Assembly: GCA_963995525.1 (NCBI GenBank)
Contig: OZ023213.1
Coordinates: 51,517,856 to 51,581,855 of the forward strand
Reading direction: 5' to 3'
Length of the DNA: 64,000 nt
From: Escarpia spicata
Taxonomy: Eukaryota; Annelida; Polychaeta; Sabellida; Siboglinidae
Positions 28,886 to 35,668 of the stretch are shown piece by piece; positions within the stretch are counted from its first letter, which is position 1; each line of letters opens with the position of its first letter. Position numbers and translations under genes: made by a program. Below the pieces are notes generated by a model that did no database searches, was not told where the DNA came from, and was given only the letters and a program-made list of their open reading frames with translations.

Positions 28886-29338
28886 TTAGTTCAATAGTTT
28901 AAGCCAGTCGAACACACGACAATCGTTTGCTACCAGATCAGTGCCGAAACCTTTCACGAATTCCTTCATAGGAAGTCCACGACAACGAAACATCAGATAA
29001 GCAACACAGTATTGTCCGCAAACATTAGATACGAGACTCTGAAGTCTCTTTGAATTATGAGTCCATTGTACGCAATGTTTATTCATGAATCGTCGGAATT
29101 CGACGTGTTGTGGCGGCAAGCCGTACCAGCAGAAGTATTCACCTTGTCTATTATCGTCCACGTACAGTGCTATCCAATGTTCTCCCGGTTTCGTTCTGTT
29201 GTGCGTGTTGCAGACGAAGGCAACTGGGTAAGTGTCTATCGTTTCGGTGAGGAGTACGTCTTTGGGTACGACCCTACGAACGATGTCCTTGGCGTACGTA
29301 TCCCGGAAGAGTAGACGGGTGATGTGCAGGGTTTCCAT
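28886..29338 (-). CDS. PRO: Adenain-type cysteine protease
   Basis: The 150-codon product starts at ATG 29338, whose A is the last base of the capsid gene's TGA (TGATG); a TTG one codon earlier is not needed. The protease family matures capsid proteins in adenoviruses and is a Polinton core gene. His54 lies in GEHWIALY, Gln100 in LQSLVSN and Cys107 in VCGQYC. The Gln-to-Cys spacing of 7 equals that of adenain. The third catalytic position, acidic in adenain about 17 residues after His, is not conserved: the segment reads GEYFCWYGLPP, with Cys-Trp where an acidic residue is expected. Glu67 might substitute, or activity may be reduced. It is the last gene of the minus-strand block. Confidence 0.9.
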   Translation of the reverse strand: METLHITRLLFRDTYAKDIVRRVVPKDVLLTETIDTYPVAFVCNTHNRTKPGEHWIALYVDDNRQGEYFCWYGLPPQHVEFRRFMNKHCVQWTHNSKRLQSLVSNVCGQYCVAYLMFRCRGLPMKEFVKGFGTDLVANDCRVFDWLKLLN

Positions 29339-30654
29339 CAATGATCGAGGATGATGTTACGATTCTTGTCGATCTCCAGGAAAGCCTCGAACTCGGCGTA
29401 GACGATGACGTTCACAGTGGTGGTCAGTGCTTCGGAGAAATGAATCTCCATGCGCAGGTTGCCCTTTTGTACCAGATGGAAGGAGCAGTCGTCGCACGCG
29501 TCAGGAGTGAGATCCAAGCCGAAGAAGGTGTAGCCGTGGCGGAAGTCGTTGCGTGTCAAATCGTTTCCTTCGTCCTGCCACAGCTTACCTGTCGAGGTGA
29601 ACATGTTGTGATAGGACCTGACGAAGAGGTCGGTGTCGAATTTGGGCTGGAAAGGTTTGGAGGGTATCTGTCGTCCGTCCACGTACACGGCCAGGAAGTT
29701 GATATTGTTGTTTTTTGCGTTGAACGGGTTTTTAGTGTAACTTCCGTTGAAGGAGTCGTTGTCGATGCAGCACAGCACGAGACGTTTTGGAAGAGTGCCA
29801 AGAAAGAGATTCTCGTGCGTGTGCGAGCGGGTACCTGTGGGAATGGAGTAGACTTTGCAGTTGACGGGTCGTATTGGGTACTTGGCTGTGGTTTTTTCGA
29901 GGGTCCTGATGTGAGCTATATGCACAGCAGGATTGAGCGTGGTCTTCTTGACGAACAGCGTGGCATTGATGATCTTTATCGTGTAGCCGGCGTCGTCTCC
30001 ATCAGCCATGAGTGCGAAGGTGTCCTTGCTGCGTACCAGACGTATCTTGACCTCTACGTTGTTGATGAGGAATTTATCTTGGAGGAAGAGGTCCACGTGG
30101 AGACGACCAATCATATCGACCACGTGACTCGTAGTCGTAAAGTTGCGTCTGGTCATGAACCCCTTGTTGGCTGCAATTCCGTCGACTATTTCGACGGATT
30201 CCATACAATCACTCGTATCCTTGTACCACAGCTGACTCGTCAGTTGCGTCTCCTTGGCGTCGGTCCCGTAACTCAGCAGCGTCTCTATGTAGGCGCGGTA
30301 CGGGTACGTGTTGCTCGACTGGGTGACGAGTGTTCCGTTCAGATAGACGTCGACCTGACTGAAAAGGGAATGGAGCCAGTTATTCACTGGACCGACGGGA
30401 GCGTCGGCAGCGAGGTCGCTTCCGTCGGCATTGGTTATTTTCGCTTGAACGTGTAGCCTCGTGCTGGCGAGATCCATGTAATCGTCTCCGGAACCGGGTA
30501 TCACGAATTCTATCGGTCCACCCGACTCGAGTGACGACATGGGTTGATGTTGCACCTCATGACTGTCGATGATACTGGTCTGAGTCGGAGGCACGGTGAA
30601 GATATCTAGTTCGCTCTTGAGTCCCTCACACGATTGTTTATGAACGAACGCCAT
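29338..30654 (-). CDS. MCP: Major capsid protein (double jelly-roll)
   Basis: The intact frame of 438 codons contains blocks typical of the Polinton major capsid protein: IEFVIPGSGDDYMDL near residue 48, then a VNNWLHSLFSQVDVYLNG stretch, YPYRAYIETLLSYG, LTSQLWYKD and C-terminal FEAFLEI. This family is predicted to have the double jelly-roll fold shared with adenovirus hexon and related capsid proteins, and would form the icosahedral shell. The start ATG lies within the end of the upstream basic-protein gene (17-nt overlap). Its stop codon shares a base with the protease start. Confidence 0.95.
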   Translation of the reverse strand: MAFVHKQSCEGLKSELDIFTVPPTQTSIIDSHEVQHQPMSSLESGGPIEFVIPGSGDDYMDLASTRLHVQAKITNADGSDLAADAPVGPVNNWLHSLFSQVDVYLNGTLVTQSSNTYPYRAYIETLLSYGTDAKETQLTSQLWYKDTSDCMESVEIVDGIAANKGFMTRRNFTTTSHVVDMIGRLHVDLFLQDKFLINNVEVKIRLVRSKDTFALMADGDDAGYTIKIINATLFVKKTTLNPAVHIAHIRTLEKTTAKYPIRPVNCKVYSIPTGTRSHTHENLFLGTLPKRLVLCCIDNDSFNGSYTKNPFNAKNNNINFLAVYVDGRQIPSKPFQPKFDTDLFVRSYHNMFTSTGKLWQDEGNDLTRNDFRHGYTFFGLDLTPDACDDCSFHLVQKGNLRMEIHFSEALTTTVNVIVYAEFEAFLEIDKNRNIILDH

Positions 30655-31089
30655 CGTCGTCGTCGAATATGTCGGCTTCGCGTGTCTTTTGTAAGCGGCG
30701 GCGGCGCTGGCGGCGTGTCTTGTTAGTCGTCCGTCTCCTGACTGTACTGACTCGATTCCTAGGGAAGGAGTGTCTTATATTCCTCGACTTACGTGCTTGT
30801 ACACCGGCAGGGCTCATGATTTGACTCAACATGTCCCTACCGGCGGCCGTAACGCGACGTTTGGCAGACGTTTTGATGTTCTCCCCCGACAGGACGTCGT
30901 CGGCTATACGTGCACCGGTCGACACCGCTCTCTTTCCAAGAGCCACGGCGCCTCTCTTGACGAGTGGCATGATGGTACGTAGTAGACCTCCGAATAGACT
31001 TCCTAGACCGTGTCCTCGTTGGTAGCGGCACCTACAAAATAGGGAAGCGCGCCTCCCGCTTGTCGTGCGTAGTAGTCGTTGTAATTCAT
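30638..31089 (-). pseudogene. Basic pVI-like minor structural protein, one-base frame break
   Basis: The start ATG at 31089 follows the penton-like stop by one base. The first about 22 codons (with YARQAGGALPYF) lead to a TAG at 31005-31003. The rest (RGHGLGSLFGGLL, VKRGAVALGKRAV, then a strongly basic Arg-rich tail) is one frame away and open from before 31020 to 30638. The change of frame falls around 31021-31036. A GG pair followed by an amphipathic Gly/Leu-rich helix recalls adenovirus pVI, which adenain cuts after Gly-Gly. The role is inferred as an internal, DNA- or membrane-contacting capsid component. The break may be a real mutation, a sequencing error or programmed shifting. Confidence 0.65.
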
Positions 31090-31090
31090 C

Positions 31091-31897
31091 TCACTGAAAC
31101 AGTGGCGTCCGTCGTCGTCGGAAATGAAGTGTCGTCGTCAGTTTTCCACGTTCGAATGGCACGTGTCGACCGGCATCGTCTCTTATATCTATCTCTATCG
31201 TACCAAAGTCTTTGATCAGAACGGGTAGGTACTGGATCTTGTCGAAGGTCATCGACACGGTGTCGCTTTGTTTACCCCTCACCGGAACTATACGTAGCAG
31301 TGGAACGTGGCTGTCGCCAACGATTCGAGGTTCGATGACGCCCGTGTAGATGTAGAGTGATTCGAAACCTCGCGTCATGTCCACCACGGAGTCGGCATCG
31401 ATCACCGTTTCCTTCATCGTCTTCATCTTCCTCATATCTCCGTATAGTATGGTGTGACGGAATCCTAGAATGTTCTTAAATATTTCTCCGCTCACTATGG
31501 CATTCGATAGCAACACCACAAAAACCTTGTGCGTGATGGAGCTGTAGTATAGGCGCACGACATTATTTGGTAGCACTTTTGTTATAGCTTTGTTTATTGC
31601 TTTGACGAGATACTGTGGTCCCTGATAATATCCGCCTTCGATCTCTGTTTTCGTCGTAGTCATCTCGATCTCGTCATCTATATTTCGTAGCGCTATACCG
31701 AACCACGTGTCACTCTCTCTCACATTGTACCAACTATGAGGATAGATTATCTCCGCCAGACCACACTCCCACTCACCCCCCACCAAGTTGATACGTTGCG
31801 GTAGCGTCGTGATGTAGTTGGTCAACGTGTTGTCGGGATGCGTATTCATGGAAGCGTTGCTAGGTAGCGTCAGGTAGAAATCACTGCTGGTGGTCAT
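31091..31897 (-). CDS. mCP: Minor capsid protein (penton-like, single jelly-roll)
   Basis: The intact 268-codon frame begins with SDFYLTLPSNAS and contains DNTLTNYITTLPQRINL, WECGLAEIIYPHSWYNV and, near the C terminus, FGTIEIDIRDDAGRHVPFE then TTLHFRRR. This block order is that of the conserved Polinton minor capsid protein, predicted as a single jelly-roll occupying the vertices like penton base. It lies between the small membrane protein (17-nt overlap at its start) and the pVI-like gene, within the capsid module. Confidence 0.9.
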   Translation of the reverse strand: MTTSSDFYLTLPSNASMNTHPDNTLTNYITTLPQRINLVGGEWECGLAEIIYPHSWYNVRESDTWFGIALRNIDDEIEMTTTKTEIEGGYYQGPQYLVKAINKAITKVLPNNVVRLYYSSITHKVFVVLLSNAIVSGEIFKNILGFRHTILYGDMRKMKTMKETVIDADSVVDMTRGFESLYIYTGVIEPRIVGDSHVPLLRIVPVRGKQSDTVSMTFDKIQYLPVLIKDFGTIEIDIRDDAGRHVPFERGKLTTTLHFRRRRTPLFQ

Positions 31898-32180
31898 CCT
31901 GTTGTTGTTGTTCTTGTCGCAGCGTCGGATTGGGTAGCAGGTAACCCAACGAACTACTCAACAGGGCCGTCCACAGAGTTGGGTTCTCGTGTCCGACGGA
32001 TAGGTTATAGATGCTGACCAAGATGACACTGTACAAGACGATAACCTGACACACAAAAACGATCTCCTCTTTGGGACACGCAGTACCGAAGATGTGCCAC
32101 GGAGTCCTCTCTTTTTGTGGTGGTGCATCGACTTCTTCTACTTCTTCTTCTTCGACAACTGTTGTCGTCTCGTTCGTCAT
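31881..32180 (-). CDS. Small two-helix membrane protein
   Basis: The 99-codon product has an acidic N terminus (Glu run, residues 10-17) and two hydrophobic helices (about 40-60 and 67-83; VFVCQVIVLYSVILVSIYNL and LLSSSLGYLLPNP), then a Gln-rich tail. The arrangement with the LSSSLGYLLPNP block is, to my knowledge, recurrent in invertebrate Polintons between integrase and minor capsid genes. The function is unknown; virion membrane or release roles are guesses. The start overlaps the end of the integrase coding (ATGA). A 67-bp piece of this gene recurs at 43411-43477. Confidence 0.75.
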   Translation of the reverse strand: MTNETTTVVEEEEVEEVDAPPQKERTPWHIFGTACPKEEIVFVCQVIVLYSVILVSIYNLSVGHENPTLWTALLSSSLGYLLPNPTLRQEQQQQDDHQQ

Positions 32181-33312
32181 GAGTGGATGAATGACATCTC
32201 GTCGGACAGGTGACTAGTCTTTGTAGTCCAACGAGACCCTTGGCATCAATCCAACTGTTGAATTTCGAAGGGTATCCAAACCATTTCACCAACACCTCCC
32301 TTCGCCTTCCTACCTTGCGTCTCTGCACTATCGATTCCACGCGGTACAGTTTATCGATCGGAACCGTCACCTTCTGCAACTCCGGCTCGTAGAAGGTACC
32401 GTCCAGTGTCTCTCCGAGATCGTCCGTTAGACGATAGACGGGTGGATCGGATGGATGCACCTCGCGTATCGTGAATATTTCCTCTGTCCAATTCGCCATG
32501 TAACCTTTGTCGAACCGTCTCTTGACCTTGCTGATGCGTACGCGATCCCCCACGTGGTACTTGGGTACGCCCTTACCGTGATGACCACCGTACAAGGTCT
32601 GCCACACCTCTTCCTGATTAGTGTCATCCACCTGCGACGGAGCCATCTCGATGCTACGGTGGGGTGTGTCGTTGTACGTCCGCACCAGATCCGGAAGAAA
32701 CGTGGCGATACATCGATATCGCCACGTTTCTTTGTGTGTCAGGTATCGCCACATCCGCGTCTTTAGGGTGCGATTGAAGCGTTCCACGACGCTCGCCTTG
32801 GTCTCCTCGTTGTAGGTGGAGAAGTGTTGGATACCGTACTTTTCCAATACATCTCGAACGCTACGATTAAAGAATTCCAGACCTCTATCGGTCTGCAACA
32901 ACAGCGGTCGAACACCGTCGTTGGTGTAGAGTCCTTCCAGCGCCTTCGACACGGACGTCGCAGACTTGTTCTTCAGGGGAACGCATCGGGCGACTTTCGA
33001 GAAGACATCGATCACCGTGAGTAGGAAGGTCGTACCGTCGTTTTCTTTTTTCAGACTGGCCACGTCGACGAGATCGGCTTGCCACTGTTGATTCCGGCCT
33101 CCGACGACCACGCGTCGCCTGTTGAAATGAACTCTGACCGGTTTGTGTAGAGTATAGGCGTTCTGTTCCGATAGCCATTGTTCAACGATCTTTCTCGGTA
33201 CACGTTGTATAGGTCGGAAGTCGACTCGTCGCAAAGACGCGAGACCCCCGTAACTCCCTACCTTAGTAGGATCGAAGTAGACTTCCTGGAGCTTTTTCCT
33301 CTGAGATGCCAT
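32005..33312 (-). CDS. INT: Retroviral-type DDE integrase with chromodomain
   Basis: The 435-codon frame has the RNase H-fold catalytic residues Asp80 (QWQADLVDV), Asp142 (LLLQTDRGLEFFN) and Glu177 (KASVVERFNRTLK). An SH3-like region (YHVGDRVRISKVKRRF) and a chromodomain (about 322-362: YRVESIVQRR, EVLVKWFGYP, NSWIDAKGL) follow. It joins element ends to host DNA, producing the 6-bp duplication seen here. Residues after about 363 look non-native because they overlap the membrane-protein gene in another frame. In the neighbouring frame coding continues HLSDEMSFIHS and stops at the ATGA of that gene, so a one-base shift near 32,215 is likely. The catalytic part is intact. Confidence 0.93.
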   Translation of the reverse strand: MASQRKKLQEVYFDPTKVGSYGGLASLRRVDFRPIQRVPRKIVEQWLSEQNAYTLHKPVRVHFNRRRVVVGGRNQQWQADLVDVASLKKENDGTTFLLTVIDVFSKVARCVPLKNKSATSVSKALEGLYTNDGVRPLLLQTDRGLEFFNRSVRDVLEKYGIQHFSTYNEETKASVVERFNRTLKTRMWRYLTHKETWRYRCIATFLPDLVRTYNDTPHRSIEMAPSQVDDTNQEEVWQTLYGGHHGKGVPKYHVGDRVRISKVKRRFDKGYMANWTEEIFTIREVHPSDPPVYRLTDDLGETLDGTFYEPELQKVTVPIDKLYRVESIVQRRKVGRRREVLVKWFGYPSKFNSWIDAKGLVGLQRLVTCPTRCHSSTHDERDDNSCRRRRSRRSRCTTTKREDSVAHLRYCVSQRGDRFCVSGYRLVQCHLGQHL

Positions 33313-33416
33313 AGTCGTATAAGATAGTCGACGGTGATTCCGGTCACGATGTGAAGCGTGGCGTAAACGATACCGCTAAACAGACGAATGCTCCACGTCA
33401 TCATGCGTCGTCGTCT
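33313..33416. other. Intergenic gap upstream of integrase
   Basis: About 100 bp between the Ala/Pro-linker protein stop and the integrase start. On the minus strand TCTTATACGAC lies just before the start. No clear promoter can be claimed. Confidence 0.3.
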
Positions 33417-34208
33417 TTAAAGATTCTCCCAATACTGTGTCTTACGTGCTTCCGTCGGTGGTGTAGGGAAAGGGGTAGACGTCGAGTCCATCCGTTTACG
33501 ACGCGTGAGGGGTGTCCACTGCAGGGTTCGTCGCGCTCTACCGAGCGATCGTGTGGCCGCTGCCGCTACCGCACTCTTCTTTTGCGACTGCTGAATGTGT
33601 CTTTTCCTGTCCTGGTTATCCACCAACTCCATGGGTACGTTCGCGTCACCGAGTTGACGCGCAAACACCTGCCATCCCGTCGGATTACCGGTGGTCTTGC
33701 GCTTGCGTAGAACATCGTTTACGAGATCAACCACGTTACTTCCGCCTACCGCTACTCCTCTGTGCATGATCTCTCCTCGTGCGTTCCACTTGACGTCTCC
33801 TCCTTTGAGACGTTCCATCAGTTGCGTAGCTTTGCTTCGAAGGGCCTTTGGAACGCTGTTGACGACTTCCGTTTCTAAACCGCCCGCCCCCGCCGCAGGC
33901 GGGGGCGCCGGGACAATTGCCGCCGCCGCCGCAGCAGTGGGCACTGGCAATGATGGTTGTGGCGTGTCCACCACGTTCATCACGCGCACCGGTTCTCGCA
34001 TGCGACGATCGGACAACGCGTTGTAGCGTTGCAACACTTGATTATACATGATGACCTTGTCTCCGTCGCTGATATCCTGTCTATCGAGTATACCTTTCAT
34101 CTCGTTATCGAGGTCGTGTACCTTCCGCTCTAGGGTATTCGTTGGTGGTGCGCGAAGACTGTCCAAAAGTCGCGGATCTACCAAGGCCATCTTCCGTGTG
34201 TGGTCCAT
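33417..34208 (-). CDS. Conserved Polinton accessory/structural protein
   Basis: The 263-codon frame starts MDHTRK or, six codons later, at MALVDPRLL, the more family-like start. An N-terminal helical segment (DNEMKGILDRQDISDGDKV) is followed by an Ala/Pro linker (residues about 88-108), a conserved core (VPKALRSKATQLMERL, then WNARGEIMHRG and VVDLVNDVLRKRK) and a basic tail. I recognise this as a recurrent protein of animal Polintons placed between ATPase and integrase. Its function is not known; the capsid-gene neighbourhood suggests a virion component. Confidence 0.75.
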   Translation of the reverse strand: MDHTRKMALVDPRLLDSLRAPPTNTLERKVHDLDNEMKGILDRQDISDGDKVIMYNQVLQRYNALSDRRMREPVRVMNVVDTPQPSLPVPTAAAAAAIVPAPPPAAGAGGLETEVVNSVPKALRSKATQLMERLKGGDVKWNARGEIMHRGVAVGGSNVVDLVNDVLRKRKTTGNPTGWQVFARQLGDANVPMELVDNQDRKRHIQQSQKKSAVAAAATRSLGRARRTLQWTPLTRRKRMDSTSTPFPTPPTEARKTQYWENL

Positions 34209-34213
34209 GTCGT

Positions 34214-34654
34214 CTACTTGAGTAACACCTCTTTGAGCAAGGGTAGAATGATCGAAGTAGCCAACGGTGCTAGCAAAGCACCCAGGAAACCACCGGTCTG
34301 GTTCTCTTCGTCCTGGTTATTATTATTATTATTATTATTACCTCGTTGACGACGACGACGTCTCCCGACCGGTACGTTTCTTCGTCCCAAGCCCTGCAGC
34401 AGAATACGACGTCTCCTATCTGCTGTCTGACCTCTCTCTGACAACTCGCGCAGTTTTGTTTTGTATTTATTCAAACGTTGTCTCTGTACGGGAGTCAAGG
34501 GAATGTTCTTCTTCAATATGTTGTAGGCACACTCAGCCAATGCACACAAGAGATCAGCGTCAGCGTTGTTGATGATGGCTCGTCTCAATTTCGTGCTCTT
34601 GTATCTGTTGAGAGCCTGTATGCATAGGATATGTCTCTTCACGAGCTCGGACAT
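34214..34654 (-). CDS. Conserved basic Polinton protein with GG-hydrophobic tail
   Basis: The start is taken at ATG 34654 (MSELVKRHI); an in-frame ATG at 34723 lies inside the end of the ATPase gene and adds non-family residues. The 146 residues hold a conserved N-terminal block (ADADLLCALAECAYNILKK), a Lys/Arg-rich centre, an eight-Asn run from a TTA microsatellite (34318-34341), and a C-terminal GGFLGALLAPLATS hydrophobic segment. The Gly-Gly before the hydrophobic tail could be a protease processing site. The function is unknown; a packaged DNA-binding or membrane-active peptide is a guess. Confidence 0.75.
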   Translation of the reverse strand: MSELVKRHILCIQALNRYKSTKLRRAIINNADADLLCALAECAYNILKKNIPLTPVQRQRLNKYKTKLRELSERGQTADRRRRILLQGLGRRNVPVGRRRRRQRGNNNNNNNNQDEENQTGGFLGALLAPLATSIILPLLKEVLLK

Positions 34655-34691
34655 CCTGCAACTGAACAGACGATGTCCATGCGCAGTCGTC

Positions 34692-35315
34692 TTATAGCTT
34701 GGGTTGGTACACGTACTGAACACCGTCGTCCGGAAAGATGGTCGTGCGCAGACGCATGTCTTCAGGTGTGTCCTGTTTCAGATCAATCAGGAGATAACCG
34801 TATGGTAATGACGTGGCGTCTTTGAACGCTTCCTGTACAAACTTCAGCTGTCTCGGATACATCTGTCGTGCCAAGTGACCTATCTGCGACGCGTCGCGTG
34901 GATTCTTGAAGAGCACCATGTATTGCGCGTTCAGACTGATCGTGCGACTCTCCTTATTTTTTGGAAACAGGTTCTGCACGAGATAGAGAACGGAGGTGTT
35001 CTGATGATGACTCTTTTTCGTGAACAAGGTCGTGACCCTTTCATCCGTTTCCGCCATCAGATCGTCTATGACCACGAGGTTTCGCGTCGATGCATCGAAA
35101 TCACCCTTCGGCAAACCTTCCTCGAATCGTATCAAGTCGTTATCTATGGATGCGTAGGCGTTCTGCCACTCTCCGTAACACCACGTGATCTTCTCCGGAG
35201 GTGGATCTATCATCGTTGCAGCGTGACGTAGAATACGCGTCACGAAGGTACTCTTACCACATCCTGTTGGTCCCGCGATTATACAGGTGAAGGGATGTTT
35301 CCATCGCGTATCCAT
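34692..35315 (-). CDS. ATP: Genome-packaging ATPase (FtsK/A32-type)
   Basis: The intact 207-codon frame has a Walker A motif at residues 15-23 (GPTGCGKST), a Walker B at about 80-86 (LVVIDDLM) and a downstream QNLFPKNKESRTISLNAQY block. This matches the A32/FtsK-like ATPases that pump DNA into capsids of Polintons and NCLDV-type viruses. It is flanked by a small membrane protein (14-nt gap) and the GG-tail protein. Confidence 0.95.
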   Translation of the reverse strand: MDTRWKHPFTCIIAGPTGCGKSTFVTRILRHAATMIDPPPEKITWCYGEWQNAYASIDNDLIRFEEGLPKGDFDASTRNLVVIDDLMAETDERVTTLFTKKSHHQNTSVLYLVQNLFPKNKESRTISLNAQYMVLFKNPRDASQIGHLARQMYPRQLKFVQEAFKDATSLPYGYLLIDLKQDTPEDMRLRTTIFPDDGVQYVYQPKL

Positions 35316-35329
35316 GATCGTTCTAGTAT

Positions 35330-35524
35330 CTAGTAGACGGTTGCGTTCTCTGTTACGTTAGATGATAATACGACAATACCTCCACCACATGGAGAGCGAA
35401 GGGGAACGTAGAACAACTCGTATAGGATGTACAGCAGCAGCACTCCGATCGTTCCTAGTGTCAATGTTCCTACGACCACTCGCGTCCGTGACATGATGTT
35501 CTGTGACGATGGATTGCGTGACAT
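35330..35524 (-). CDS. Small single-span membrane protein
   Basis: A 64-codon frame lies between polymerase and ATPase genes. Residues about 15-38 form one hydrophobic helix (VVVGTLTLGTIGVLLLYILY), with a basic N terminus (MSRTR) and two N-glycosylation-type sequons in the short tail. The tight spacing to the ATPase start and the non-random hydrophobic profile support coding. The function is unknown. Confidence 0.6.
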   Translation of the reverse strand: MSRNPSSQNIMSRTRVVVGTLTLGTIGVLLLYILYELFYVPLRSPCGGGIVVLSSNVTENATVY

Positions 35525-35586
35525 CTATCTAAGTAACTTTTTTTTTGTCTACTGTCTGCCTACTAACCACGTGACAGCAAAGTGGT

Positions 35587-35621
35587 GCCTATAACCCCAA
35601 CTAACGTAGGGGCGCATTTCC
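35587..35621. promoter_or_regulatory. 35-bp repeated element, copy 1 (3' of PolB)
   Basis: This copy matches 40477-40511 at 32 of 35 positions. The core is ACCCCAACTAACGTAGGGGC with CCCC/GGGG able to pair across an 8-10 bp loop. It lies 48 bp after the polymerase stop and 63 bp before the small membrane gene. It could be a transcription start, a 3'-end signal or both. Confidence 0.5.
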
Positions 35622-35668
35622 GCTTTGTGTCAGTAGTGTTTCGGCGTAGACCACAGCAATCGTCACCA

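Noticed and set aside
29341..30456. 371-codon plus-strand frame
   Set aside because: It is the antisense shadow of the major capsid gene. The minus strand has clear family motifs.
34655..34723. Upstream ATG for the GG-tail protein
   Set aside because: The extra 23 residues overlap the ATPase end and lack family character. The ATG at 34654 fits better.
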